This document shows positions 1 to 12,004 of a DNA stretch of 64,000 nucleotides, in pieces. The first letter of the stretch is position 1. Each line of letters opens with the position of its first letter. The stretch covers positions 329,853-393,852 of the forward strand of contig CAUYUJ010014328.1 in NCBI GenBank assembly GCA_963575745.1. The letters run 5' to 3'. Made by a program: the position numbers and the translations under genes. This DNA is from Prorocentrum cordatum. Lineage: Eukaryota > Sar > Dinophyceae > Prorocentrales > Prorocentraceae. The notes below the pieces were generated by a model. It was given only the letters and a program-made list of their open reading frames with translations. It ran no database searches and was not told the origin of the DNA.

Positions 1-18
1 CTACTGGTGCTGCGCTGC

Positions 19-49
<31 letters not shown>

Positions 50-167
50 AGAAAGAAAGAGAAGAAAACCAAACAAAAAATGATAACATAGAGGGAGATA
101 ATGATAGATGTGTACACATATGTATGCGCGTGACAAATGAGGCAGAAACAAGCACAGAGACGAAGCG

Positions 168-209
<42 letters not shown>

Positions 210-279
210 TTATATGTGTATATATACAGAGAGAGAACATACATACCTACATACATACATACATACATACATACATACA

Positions 280-312
<33 letters not shown>

Positions 313-480
313 GTATGCATACGAGCAAGAAAATCAACAACAAAACAAACGGTTATATATATGAAACCAAATATTATATATACAAAGAAATAGAGAGAGA
401 GAGAAAGAGAGAGGGAGCAAACACAAAAAAAGAGAGAGAGAGAAGAGAGAGAGAGAGAGAACAAACAAAAAACGAGAGAA
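1..480. repeat. microsatellite cluster (GA, TA, CATA, GA)
   Basis: Successive simple repeats: GA/GAAA tract (about 19-62), TA tract (169-228), CATA tetranucleotide run of about 17 units (237-309), then GA-rich sequence to about 475. ORFs through it are low-complexity only. Confidence 0.95.
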
Positions 481-830
481 GAGGTTAACCCTCCTGCTCC
501 CTCTCCCATGGCGGGGCCCCTAATGGGGGCGCACACAGAGGGCCAACTTCTCCACCTCGAAGGTGGCCTCTAAGGAACCTGGATATCCAAATTTGCTGGT
601 TTTCTGAAGGGGAACATTTGGAAGACTCTTCAGGGGCCTGGTAATCTGGATGTCCGGGTTTTTCAATCGTGATGCCTATGTTTTTCCCTCCTCCTCCTCA
701 TTGTCCTCCACCTCTTCCTCCTCCGCACCCTCCTCCTGCTCGTGCTCGTCAGAATCAACATCATCATTATCCCAGTGCGACCCTACCTAGGAGTTGGAGC
801 CCCTAAGAAAGCAGCATCAGTAGTAACGGT
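481..830. other. spacer without recognisable gene
   Basis: Mixed-composition sequence with a TCC-rich stretch at about 690-745. I see no ORF with non-repetitive protein character and no RNA gene. Confidence 0.6.
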
Positions 831-1131
831 AAAGCTAAGCTAAAGCTAAGCTAAAGCTAAGCTAAAGCTAAGCTAAAGCTAAGTTAAAGCTACGCTAAAG
901 CTAAGCTAAAGCTAAGCTAAAGCTAAGCTAAAGCTAAGCTAAAGCTAAGCTAAAGCTATTATAAAGCTAAGCTAAAGCTAAGCTAAAGCTAAAGCTAAAG
1001 CTGAAACTAAAGCTGAAGCTAAGCTAAAGCTAAGCTAAAGCTAAAGCTAAAGCTAAAGCTAAAGCTAAAGCTAAGGCTAGAGCTAAGCTAAAGATAAAGC
1101 TAAAGCTGAAGCTAAAGCTAAAGCTAAAGCT
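831..1131. repeat. AAGCTA-type short tandem array
   Basis: About 300 bp of tandem 11-bp units (AAAGCTAAGCT) passing into 6-bp units (AAAGCT), with a few point changes. The unit contains AGCT, itself palindromic. The array ends abruptly at a GC-rich segment with a short duplicated motif (1138-1185). Confidence 0.95.
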
Positions 1132-1254
1132 AGGGGGCGCAACTGGGGGAACCGCGGGGCGGGGACTGGGGGAACCGCCCGGGGCGGCCTACACTGCCCG
1201 GCCCCTTTAAGCAAACAAAGTAAGAACCCTCTAGGCAGAGCCTAGGTAGGGAAT

Positions 1255-2010
1255 TAACATCCTCATAACCATCATCGACATCATCATCTCCGTCGTCGTC
1301 ATCAGCATCATCATCATCATCAGCATCATCAGTATCATCAACATCGGCATCTTCATCAACGTCACCATCATTCTCAACACTTTCACAACCACCACCATCA
1401 CCAATAGCAGCGGCAACAGCAACACCAACATCATCAAACTCATAATTGTCGTCATCATCACCGTCATCCCCACCGTGAAAAGCAGCAGTAGCATCTTCAT
1501 CCGCAGCAACAGCATCATCAACATCATCGTCAACACCACCACCGGCGTCATCATCATCATCTACCCCACCAATGTCGTTGTCGCCAGCATCATCGTCAGC
1601 GTCGTCATCATCATAACCATCATCAGCATCATAATCATCCGCATGATCAACAGCTTTATCACCATCTCCCTGTTCATCATCAGCATCGTAATAACCATCC
1701 TCATCATCCGCAGATTCATCATCAACGTCGTCATCATCATCGTCGTCATCAGCACCAACCTCATCATCATCACCACCATGGTCGTCACGATTGTAAGCGT
1801 CATGATATTCAGCACCATGATCAGCACCGTCATAATTATCATCATCTACATAATCACCATCATCATAGTAAGCATTATCATCATCACCGCATCGTCATCG
1901 TCATCACCATCATCAGCGTTAGCATAATAAGTACCGCAATATCCATCGACATCATAATCAGTATCACCATCATCATCATCATCATCATCAGAACCACCGT
2001 CATCACCAAT
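1255..2010. repeat. ATC/CAT trinucleotide microsatellite, interrupted
   Basis: Imperfect ATC-type repeats with GTC, CAC and CAG interruptions for about 750 bp. ORFs here translate to M/L/V/I-only strings and are not credible genes. Confidence 0.95.
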
Positions 2011-2436
2011 ACATCAATACAATCATTACCAACAGTAGCAAAACAACATCAAATGACGGGGCGCTGATTATCATTTAACCCTATCGATTAGCTACTTCTT
2101 CTTGGGTTTTGGGGGAAATTCGAGGGTTACCTTCGAATTTCCCAGGAATCTCAATACGTTCTGAAACAAAATTAAATGCAATATTATTATTCTGGGGCTG
2201 GCCTGGGGCTTGAAATTACAAGGTAACCCTGAAATTTCCGAAGAAGAATAAAAACTTCAAATTATTATTCTTGGCGTGCGCGGTCCTGCTGCTTTAGCAT
2301 GGAGGGTGAATTTGAGGCGCGCAACGTAAATTATTCTTGGCTGGGCGGGTGGCAAGGAGGGTTTCCCTGAATTTGCCGGTGGGGGACAGCCTATCGGGGG
2401 AAGCCTATGGAAGCCTGTGAAGGGCGGCCTGCGAGG
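2011..2436. other. spacer with a near-perfect hairpin
   Basis: At 2113-2143 GGGAAATTCGAGG is followed after 4 bases by CCTTCGAATTTCCC, an inverted repeat with one gap. Degenerate relatives of this AAATT/GGTAACC sequence follow at about 2205-2245. No gene is seen. Confidence 0.6.
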
Positions 2437-2995
2437 GGCAGACTCTGGGAATCCTTGGGGATCCCTTGGGAATCCCTAAGGAATTTCTAAGGAATCCTTA
2501 GGAATCCCTCGGGCATCCACAAGAATCCCAAGGGAATCCTAAGGAATCCCGAGGGCATCCCTAGGAATCCCTAGGGAATCCTTAGGAATCCTTAAGGGCT
2601 CCTCAAGAATCCTAAGGGAATCCTGAGGGATCCCTTGGGAATCGTCAGGAATCCCTAAGGAATCCTTTGGAATCCCTAACGTGTCGTTAAGAATCCCCGC
2701 GGACTCCAGAAACCCTCGGGAATCCTTATGGCTCCCTCGGGAATCCAAGAGAATCCCTGCGGAATCCTTGGGATTCAAAGCGGAATCTTCAAGAGTCCCT
2801 CGGGAATCCTGAGGAATCTCTCGGCGCTCCCAAAGAATCCCTTCGGAAATCCTCAGGAATCCTTCGGGGATCCTGCGGGGTCCTCAGGGAATCTTTCGGA
2901 TTCCCTCGGGGCTTCTTAGGAATCCCTGGTGAATCCCCAAGAATCCCTAGGGCACCCTAAGGAACCCCAAGGGGAACCTCAGGAATCCCTAGGAC
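2437..2995. repeat. degenerate GGAATCCCTA short tandem repeat
   Basis: Roughly 550 bp of poorly ordered 10-12-base units (AGGAATCCCTA and variants). Because the unit is nearly self-complementary, ORFs occur on both strands. Related but more AT-rich fields occur at 24.84-25.05, 27.08-28.55, 36.38-36.66 and 39.58-40.84 kb. Confidence 0.9.
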
Positions 2996-2997
2996 AT

Positions 2998-3040
2998 GGC
3001 CCGGCGCCCTCCGAGGAATCCAGATGACTGCCACCTTGGA
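2998..3040 (+). repeat. left boundary copy of satellite-flanking element
   Basis: The sequence beginning GGCGCCCTCCGAGGAATCC and ending GATGACTGCCACC recurs at the right edge of the satellite array (7636-7668) and again at 7818-7855. It therefore brackets the array. Confidence 0.8.
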
Positions 3041-3045
3041 CGTTT

Positions 3046-6000
3046 TCCATGCAGCGCATGCACACCAGGTGACCCACGAAGGGGTGGGTCACCAGAACAC
3101 TGGTTGAGAGAAACAAATTGCTTCACCTGCATCCTGGGCCTCGTCATGAGGCGACGCACTGCCACTCAATATGTTTGCCATGCGGCGCAAGCACACCAGG
3201 TGACCCACGAAAGGGGTAGGTCACCAGATAAACTGGTTGGGAAAAACCAGCTGTTTCACTTGCATTCTGGGCCTCAACATGAGGCGAAACATTGCCACTC
3301 AATACGTTTGCCGTACGGCGCAAGCACACCTGGTGACCCACGAAGGGGTGGGTCGCCAGAAAACTGGTTGAGAAAAACAAATGGTTTCACCTGCATTCTG
3401 GGCCTCAACATGAGGCGACGCACTGCCACTCAATGCGTTTTCGATACGGCGCAAGCACACCAGGTGACCCACGAAGGGGTGGGTCACCAGACAACTGGTT
3501 GAGAAAAACAATTGTTTCACTTGCATTCTGGGCCTCAACATGAGGCGACGCACTGCCACTCAATGCGTTTTCCATACGGCGCAAGCACACCAGGTGACCC
3601 ACGAAGGGGTGGGTCACCAGAAAACTGATTGAGAAAACCAATTGTTTCACTTGCATTCTGGGCCTCAACATGAGGCGATGCACTGCCACTCAATACGTTT
3701 CCCATGCGGCGCAAGCACACCAGGTGACCCACGAAAGGGGTGGGTCACCAGAAAACTGGTTGAGAAAAACCCATTGTTTCACTTGCGTCCTGGGCATTGC
3801 CACTGAATGCGTTTTCCATACGGCGCAAGCCACCAGATGACCCACGAAGGGGTGGGTCACCAGACAACTGGTTGAGAAAAACCAATTGTTTCACTTGCAT
3901 TCTGGGCCTCAACATGAGGCGATGCACTGCCACTCAATACGTTTTCCATACGGCGCAAGCAAACCGGGTGACCCACCAAGGGGTGGGCCACCAGACAACT
4001 GGCTGAGAAAAACAATTTGTTTCACTTGCATTCTGGGCCTCAACATGAGGCGATGCATTGCCACTCAATACGTTTTCCATACGGCGCAAGCACACCAGGG
4101 GACCCACGAAGGGGTGGGTCACCAGAGAACTTGTTGGGAAAAACAAATTGTTTCACCTGCATCCTGGGCCTCGTCATGAGGCGACGCACTGCCACTCTGT
4201 ATGTTTGCCATACGGCGCAAGCACACCAGGTGACCCACGAAGGGGTGGGTCACAAGACAGCTGGTTGAGAACAACCAGCTGTTTCACTTGCATTCTGGGC
4301 CTCAACATGAGGCGAGGCATTGCCACTCAATACGTTTGCCATACGGCGCAAGCCCACCGGGTGACCCACGGAGGGGTGGGTCACTAGAAAATTGGTCGAG
4401 AAAAACCAACTGTTTCACTTGCATTCTGGGCCTCAACATGAGGCGACGCACTGCCACTCAATGCGTTTTCGCTACGGCGCGAGCACACCAGGTGACCCAC
4501 GGAGGGTTGGGTCACCAGACAAGTGGTTGAGAAAAACAATTTGTTTCACTTGCATCTTGGGCCTCAACATGAGGCGATGCATTGCCACTCAATACGTTTC
4601 CAGGCGGCGCAAGCACACCAGGTGACCCACGAAGGGGTGGGTGACCAGAAAACTGGTTGAGAAAAACAAATGGTTTCACTTGCGTTCTGGGCCTCAACAT
4701 GAGGCGACGCACTGCCACTCAATACGTTTCCCATACGGCGTAAGCACACCGGGTGACCCACGAAGGGGTGGGTCACCAGAGAAATGGTTGAGAAAAACCC
4801 ACTTGCATTCTGGGCCTCAACATGAGGCGACGCATTGCCACTCAATGCGTTTTCCATGCAGCGCAAACACACCAGGTGACCCACGAAGAGGTGGGTCACC
4901 AGAGAACTGGTTGAGAAAAACAAAATGTTCCAATTGCATTCTGGGCCTCAACATGAGGCGACGCATTGCCACTCAACACGTTTTCCATACGGCGCAAGCA
5001 CACCGGGTGACCCACGAAGGGGTGGGTCACCAGACAACTGGTTGAGGATAACCAATTGCTTCACTTGCATTCTGGGCCTCAACCTGAGGCGACGCATTGC
5101 CACTCAATACGTTTTCCATACGGCGCAAGCAGCCCACGAAGAGGTGGGTCACCAGAAAACTGGTTGAGAAAAACAAATTGTTTCACCTGCATCTTGGGCC
5201 TCGTCATGAGGCGACGCACTGCCACTCAAGATGCTTGCCATACGGCGCAAGCACACCAGGTGACCCACGAAGGGGTGGGTCACCAGAAAACTGGTTGAGA
5301 AAAACCAATTGGTTCATTTGCATTCCGGGCCTCAACATGAGACGAAACACTGCCACTCAATACGTATTCCATGCGGCGCAAGCACACCAGGTGACCCACG
5401 AAGGGGTGGGTAACCAGAAAGCTGGTTGAGAAAAACAAATTGGTTCTCTTGCATTCTGGGCCTCAACATGAGGCGAGGCAGTGCCACTCAATGCGTTTTC
5501 GATACGGCGCAAGTGCACCAGGTGACCCACGAAGGGGTGGGTCACCAGAAAACTGGTTGAGAAAAACCCATCGTTTCACTTGCATTCTGGGCCTCAACAT
5601 GAGGCGACGCATTGCCACTCAGTGCGTTTTCCATACGGCGCAAGCACACAAGGTGACCCACGAAGGGGTGTGTCATCAGAAAACTGGTTGAGAAAAACGA
5701 AATATGTCACTTGCAGTCCGGGCCTCAACATGAGGCGAGGCATTGCCACCTAATGCGTTTTCCATGCGGCGCAAGCACACCAAGCGACCCACGAAGGGGT
5801 GGGTCACCAGAAAACTGGTTGAGAAAAACCAACCGTTTCACTTGCATTCTGAGCCTCAACATGAGGCGAAGCACTGCCACTCAATACGTTTTCCATGCGG
5901 CGCAAGCACACCAGGTGACCCACGAAGGGGTGGGTCACCAGAAAACTGGTTGAGAAAAACCAACTGTCTCACTTGCATTCTGGGCCTCAACATGAGGCGA

Positions 6001-7640
6001 GGCATTGCCACTCAACACGTTTGCCATACGGCGCAAGCACACCAGGGACCCACGAAGGGGTGGGTCACCAGCAACTGGTTGAGAAAAACCAACTGTTTCA
6101 CTTGCATTCTGGGCATGAAAATGAGGCGACGCGCTGCCACCTAATACGTTTTCCATACGTTCCATACGGCGCAAGCGCACCAGCCACCTAATACGTTTTC
6201 CATACGTTCCATACGGCGCAAGCGCACCAGGTGACCCACGAAGGGGTGGGTCACCAGAAAGCTGGTTGAGAAAAAACAAATTGTTTCACTTGCATTCTAG
6301 GCCGTAGCATGAGGCGACGCATTGCCACCCAATGCGTTTTCCCTGCAGCGCAAACACACCAGGTGACCCACGAAGAGGTGGGTCACCAGAAAACTGGTTA
6401 AGAACAAACAACTGTTTCACTTGCATTCTGGGCCTCAACATGAGGCGATGCGCTGCCACTCAATACGTTTGCCATACGGCGCAGGCGCACCAGGTGACCC
6501 ACGAAGGGGTGGGTCACCAGAAAATTGGTTGAGAAAAACAAATTGTTTCACCTGCATCCTGGGCGTCGTCATGTGGCGATGCACTGCCACTCAATACGTT
6601 TTCCATGCGGCGCATGCACACCAGGTGACCCACGAAGGGGTGGAACACCAGAAAACTGGTTGAGAAAAACCAATTGTTTCAGTTGCATTTTGAGCCTCGT
6701 CATGAGGCGATGCGCTGCCATTCAATACGTCAGGTGACCCACGAATGGGTGGGTCACCAGAAAGCTGGTTGAGAAAAACCCATCGTGTTTCTTGCATTCT
6801 GGGCCTCAACATGAGGCGATGCATTGCCACTCAATTCGTTTTCAATACGGCGATACACACACCAGGTGACCCACGAAGGGGTGGGTCACCAGAAAGAAAA
6901 CTGATTCAGAAAAACCAATTGTTTCACTTGCATTCTGGGCCTCAACATGAGGCGACGCATTGCCACTCAATATTTTTGCCATACGGCGCAAGCGCACCAG
7001 GTGAACCACGAAGGGGTGGGTCACCAGAAAACTGGTTTGGAAGAACAAATTGTTTCACTTGCATTCCGGGCCTCAACATGAGGCGATGCATTGCCACTCA
7101 ATGCGTTTTCCATGCGGCGCAAGCACACCAGGTGACCCACGAAGGGGTGGGTCACCAGAAACCTTGTTGAGAAAAACAAATTGTTTCACCTGCATCCTGG
7201 GCCTCGTCATGTGGCGATGCACTGCCACTCAAAACGTTTTCCATGCGGCGCATGCACACCAGGTGACCCACGAAGGGGTGGGTCACCAGAAAACTGGTTG
7301 AGAAAAAACAGTTGTTTCACTTGCTCTCTGGGCCTCAACATGAGGCGAGGCATTGCCACTCAATACGTTTGCCATACGGCGCAAGCACACCTGGTGACCC
7401 ACGAAGGGGTGGGTCATCAGAAAACTGGTTGAGAGAAACCCATTGTTTCACTTGCATTCTGGGCCTCAACATGAGGCGGCGCACTGCCACTCAATGCGTT
7501 TTCGATACGGCGCAAGCACACCAGGTGACCCACGAAATGGGGGGTCACCAGAAAACTGGTTGAGATAAACAACTGTTTCACTTGCATTCTGGGCCTCAAC
7601 ATGAGGCGATGCATTGCCACTCGATACGTTTCCCATACGG
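3046..7640 (+). repeat. 131-bp satellite array, about 35 copies
   Basis: Head-to-tail units with a 131-bp period. Landmarks in each unit are GGCGCAAGCACACC, GTGACCCAC, GTGGGTCAC, ACTGGTTGAGAAAAAC, TTTCACTTGCAT and CCTCAACATGAGGCG. Within each unit GTGACCCAC and GTGGGTCAC form a 9-bp perfect inverted repeat around a 6-base loop, extendable to 12 bp with one mismatch. Copies differ by scattered substitutions and small indels. For example, one unit is shortened near 3790-3830 and a local duplication lies at 6150-6220. The many 60-140-residue ORFs are shadows of the array, not genes. Confidence 0.97.
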
Positions 7641-7860
7641 CGCCCTCCGAAGAATCCAAGATGACTGCCACCGAAACATGTACGGACATGCGGCGCCGAA
7701 CGGTGCCGGGCCATGTCCGAGACATGGCCCGGCACCCTCCGAGGAATCCAAGGTGGCAGTCATCTGGATTCCAGATACCAGATGGTGTCCAAAATGCGGC
7801 GCCGAGACATGCCCCTGGCGCCCTCCGAGGAATCCAAGATGACTGCCACCTGGCCCAAAC
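7636..7860. repeat. right boundary element copies, one with inverted core
   Basis: Copies of the GAGGAATCC...GATGACTGCCACC element lie at about 7636-7668 and 7818-7855 in direct orientation. A third at 7733-7772 has the core in reverse complement (GGTGGCAGTCATC) between GGAATCCA and TGGATTCC inverted repeats. Confidence 0.75.
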
Positions 7861-8100
7861 AGGCCACCAGGGCCGCCAAGATTGCCCAAGACCGATTCAA
7901 GACGGCCCAAGACGCAAGACGACCTAAGATGGCCTCGAGACGGCCCAAGCGGCTTCCCAAAACGGCCCGACACGGCTCCAAGAGGGCGTCCAGGGAGGAA
8001 TCCTCCAGGACGGGGCTCCAGAAACCAGCAGAATCCATCAGAATCCGTCAGGGCCCCTAAGATTCCTGGGGGGTCCTGGGCAAATCCAGGGGGTATGCTT
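7861..8100. repeat. degenerate GGCCCAAGA short repeat
   Basis: Irregular units of about 10-12 bases (GGCCCAAGACG and variants). The same family appears at 15.87-16.57 kb and 38.99-39.14 kb. Confidence 0.8.
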
Positions 8101-8770
8101 CCAATTTGGGGGTGCTGCCGCAATTTGAAATTATTATTATTATGGGCGCCTGCGGCGGAGTTCGGAGGGATGGAGGGTCGGATTTTAATTTGAAAAAGAT
8201 TCCCAAGAATATTTGCGAAACAAATTCGCAAGGACCCCGGTACATGTACGCGAGCGCCCCGTCATAACATCAACCACAACCATGAGTTAATCCAATCAGG
8301 AAAGCCAGTCTTAACATAGTGAACATGTCGCAACTTAAGACTGTTCGCTCTCATAATCTCGCGTGTCATTCAACATGTGTGCCCCGACCCCTCGATACCC
8401 GCACTGTTCGTCTTCGACCATACCCCCCGTGGGAATAGATCTGCCTCACCTGCCACGCGTAGTTGGCACAAACCCTACACAAAGCAGAGGAGGACGGATG
8501 GGACAAGGGGGAGGGAGAAGGATGGAACACGAGAGAGATTAGCAGGAAGGAGAGAACGCGTTTCACACGCGCTTGCCATGGGAACATTCGGCGGCGCGTT
8601 TCGAACCGGGGGGTGGCCCCCCCCCCCCCCCGACACTCGGCGCCGTCGATCAAAACCAGGGGACCCCCCTCCCCCCCAAACACCCCCCCTCCCGAACTTC
8701 CCCCAGCATCCCCCCCCTGGCGGCGGCCAGCAGCGCCGGCGCTGGCGCCGGCGACGGCGGGGACGCAGCA
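8101..8770. other. spacer without recognisable gene
   Basis: Mixed sequence ending in C-runs and GC-rich CGGCG repeats near 8700-8760. Long ORFs entering it continue into the downstream CCA tract and have no domain-like content. Confidence 0.6.
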
Positions 8771-9395
8771 ACGATAACCACCACTACCACCACCACTACC
8801 ACCACCACCATCACCGCCTCAACCCGTCACCACCACCACCACCACCAACCCACCACACAACCACCACCACCAGCACAGCCACCACCACCACCACAATTAC
8901 CACCATCACAACTCACCATCACCACCACACCCACAAAAACCCACCACCACTACCACCACCACCACCAGTCTACCACGCCACCACCACCACCACCGCAACA
9001 ACCACCACTGCCAGCAGCACAACCCACCACCACCACCAAAAAACAACAACACCACCACCACCACCACCACCGCCACCACCACCACCACCAGCACCACCTC
9101 CACAAACCACCGCCACCACCACAACCCACCACCACCGCCACCACCACAAACCACCGCCACCACACCACCACCAAACCACCACCACAAAGCACCACAACCC
9201 GCCACCACCAGCACCACCACAAACCACCACCACAACACCACCACACCACCACCACAACCACCACCACCACCACCACCACCACCACCACCACCCACCACCA
9301 CAACCACCACCACCACAACAAACCACCACAAAACCACCACCACAACCACCACCACCGCCACCACCCCCACCACAACCCACCACCACCACCACCGT
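8771..9395. repeat. CCA/ACC trinucleotide tract
   Basis: About 620 bp of CCA-type repeat with CAA and CGC interruptions. It yields poly-T/H/P ORFs on the plus strand and G/V/W ORFs on the minus strand, none credible as genes. Confidence 0.95.
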
Positions 9396-10130
9396 CGTCC
9401 TCCTCGACGCTCCCCGCCGCCGCCGCCCGCTGCCGCAGGCCCCGGCGCCGGCGCCGGCCCAGAAAAGGAAATCGTCGTCCCCGCCGCCGCCGCCGCCAGC
9501 CGCCGCCGACGCAGGCGCTGGCCCGAGGAGAGGGAGAGAGGAGAAGTAGGGGAGGGAGGGGGGGGGTCCGGTTCCACCCCCCCCCCCTCCAAGCGACCAC
9601 AGGACGTGCTCTTTCGCAGGAAGGATCGGAGCAGAAAGAGAAGAGGCAGAACCAGACTGGCAGGTCGGGCGGGCGGAGCCGAACAGGCGGATCGGGCGGG
9701 CGGGCCCAGACGGCGGGGTCGAGCGGGCGGGTCGCTGAAGCGTCAGTCCTGCATACATCGACGGGAAGTCTCTCAAGTAATAGCGCGATTCCCGAGTAAA
9801 TCGCTGGGAAGTCCAGAGCAAGAGCATGATTCCTGCGTGTGGAGGGCGTGGTACCTCAATAAATTGCAAGGAAATCCCACGCGAGAGCGAGATTCCCGGA
9901 AAAACTGTAAAGAAGTCCCGCGAGAGAGCGCGATCTCGAATGAATTATGAAAAAGAATCAGGCGGAGCCGCTGTTGTGGCAAGCCGGGAACCCACATCAC
10001 AGTCTGAGGCGCAAGACTTCCCCGTGTACAGAAGTGCGAGCCCCAGGAGGGGCAAAGAAGAGGGGATCGACTAAAAGAACTTGTTACAACTGAAATTTCC
10101 GCATCCGTATCATCATCTCCGTCTTCCTGC
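9396..10130. other. GC-rich spacer with a short imperfect repeat
   Basis: GGCGGGTCGGGC-like short repeats lie at 9660-9735. At 9766-9960 three to four imperfect units of about 55 bp share GCGCGATTCCCGA and GGAAGTCC-type motifs. No gene is recognised. Confidence 0.65.
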
Positions 10131-10790
10131 GTTTCTCCTCCTCTCTCCTCCGCCTCCGCCTCCTCTTCCTTCTCCTCCCCCTCCTCCCCCTCCTCTTCCT
10201 CCTCCTCCTCCTCCTTCTCCTCCTCCTGCACCTTCCCAATGTCTGGACGCCCCTCCAAGTCCCAAAGGTCCCCAGAAACACCTCAAGCCCGAAAAACTCC
10301 CCTCCTCAGCAAAAATGCAAACGACACAAAAAAACATAAAGCATTGATCCTCCTCCTCCTCCCATCCTCCTCCTCCTCCTCCTCCTTCTCAACCTCCCCC
10401 TCCTCCTCCTCCTGCTCCGCCTCCTCTTCCTCTTCCTACTCCTCCTCCTCCTCCTCCTCCTCCTCCTCCTCCTCCTCCTCCTCCACCTCCCCTCGGGCTA
10501 CAGTGCCGTGCAAGTGTGCCACTTCCCAGGCGAACATGACGCTGTCGTGTCATCCTGGGGTATCGAATCAGATCATCCTCCCTATCCCTCCCCGCCACCC
10601 CTTCATCGTCCCTCACCATCCCTCCGTTTCCCTCCTTCTAACTCCTCCTCCTCCTCCTCCTCCTCCTCCTCCTCCTCCTCCTCCTCCTCCTCCTCCTCTT
10701 GCCTCCTCCTCATCCTCATCCTCTTCCTCCTCTTCCTCCCCCTTCCGCCTCCTCCGCCTCCTCCGCTTCCTTTTTCCCCATCCTGGCCAT
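10131..10790. repeat. TCC trinucleotide tracts with two unique islands
   Basis: TCC repeats at 10131-10235, 10347-10492 and 10638-10780 are separated by unique-looking sequence at about 10240-10345 and 10495-10635, where no gene is apparent. Confidence 0.95.
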
Positions 10791-10793
10791 CAT

Positions 10794-10863
<70 letters not shown>

Positions 10864-10882
10864 GTCGTCGTCGTCGTCGTCG

Positions 10883-10926
<44 letters not shown>

Positions 10927-10939
10927 GTCAGATCATCAG

Positions 10940-10978
<39 letters not shown>

Positions 10979-11476
10979 GATCCTCAGCATCAGCATCACC
11001 ATGATCAACATCAACATCAACATCAACACCAACATCGTCATCATCATCAGCAGCATCATCAGCATCAGCATCAGCATCAGCATCAGCATCATCATCATCA
11101 TCAGCAGCATCAGCATCAGCATCATCATCATCACCATTACCATCATCATCCTCATCCTCATCCTCATCCCCATCATCATCATCATCAGCAGCATCATCAT
11201 CATCGCCATCGTCATCGTCATCATCATCACCGCAATCAGCATCAACAGCATCACCAGCATCATCAGCATCATCATCATCAACAACAAAACCACCGTCGTC
11301 GTCACAATCCTCCTCATCATCCTCCGCATCCTCATCCTCACGCTCATCGTTATCATTGTCACCATCACCACCGCCAGCATCACCACCATCATCATAATCA
11401 GCACCACCACAACCATCATCATCACCATCATCGCTATTACCATCAGTGCACTCATCACGCTCATCATCACCATCGC

Positions 11477-11514
<38 letters not shown>

Positions 11515-11570
11515 GCATCATCATCATCAGCAGCATCATCATCATCATCATCATCCTCATCATCATCGTA
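10791..11570. repeat. ATC microsatellite, then ATCAGC compound repeat
   Basis: Pure ATC and GTC runs (10794-10980) pass into compound ATC/AGC/ACC repeats up to the 11571 duplication boundary. Confidence 0.95.
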
Positions 11571-11775
11571 TCGGTTCCTCCTGGCCTGTAGTGCATGGGG
11601 CAGGTCGCCGCTGTCTCAATCGCACGTGCTGCGGCACGCTGCTGGGTGCAGCATCACTCGCCGCAATTCACTGCGAGGTCCATGCCTGTGCTGCAAGCCC
11701 GCGTGGTCGGCCCGCCGCTTGTGCCCACGTAGACGTGAATCGTCCTTCGACGCCCACGCGGCCATAAATCTTCAT
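11571..11775 (+). repeat. about 205-bp direct repeat, copy 1
   Basis: The segment from CGGTTCCTCCTGGCC to GACGTGAATCGTCCTTCGAC aligns with 13212-13415 at roughly 75-80% by eye. Shared landmarks are GTGCTGCGGCA, TGCGAGGTCC and TGTGCCCACGTAGACGTGAAT. The two copies bracket the GC-rich minisatellite. Confidence 0.85.
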
Positions 11776-12004
11776 ATTCCTGCGGCGGTACAGCGGTTCA
11801 CGCTCACGCGAACGTCCACCTACAGCTTCCCCTGGGGCTACAGGTGTCCCTCGGGCGCTGGCGGCATCGGCCCCAGGCGCTCTACGGGCTCGGTCTATCC
11901 ACCTGGTCCCACTACGTCCTCGTCCCCTCCAATTTCTATGTGGGGCTCAACTTCGGCCCCCACACTTGGCGGCTGTTACTGGAGGCGCTGGGCATCCCAC
12001 TTCA
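11776..12004. other. spacer between direct repeat and minisatellite
   Basis: Non-repetitive GC-rich sequence with open reading frames on the plus strand but no recognisable domain. Confidence 0.5.

Noticed and set aside
3046-7640. Possible CRISPR array or repetitive gene family in the 131-bp array
   Set aside because: Units are contiguous without spacers and diverge along their whole length; ORFs are interrupted at unit ends. This is a satellite in a eukaryotic context.
8377-9799. 390- and 408-residue plus-strand ORFs rich in Pro/His/Thr, and minus-strand Val/Gly/Trp ORFs
   Set aside because: They are translations of a CCA microsatellite; all frames are open for compositional reasons and no unique domain is present.
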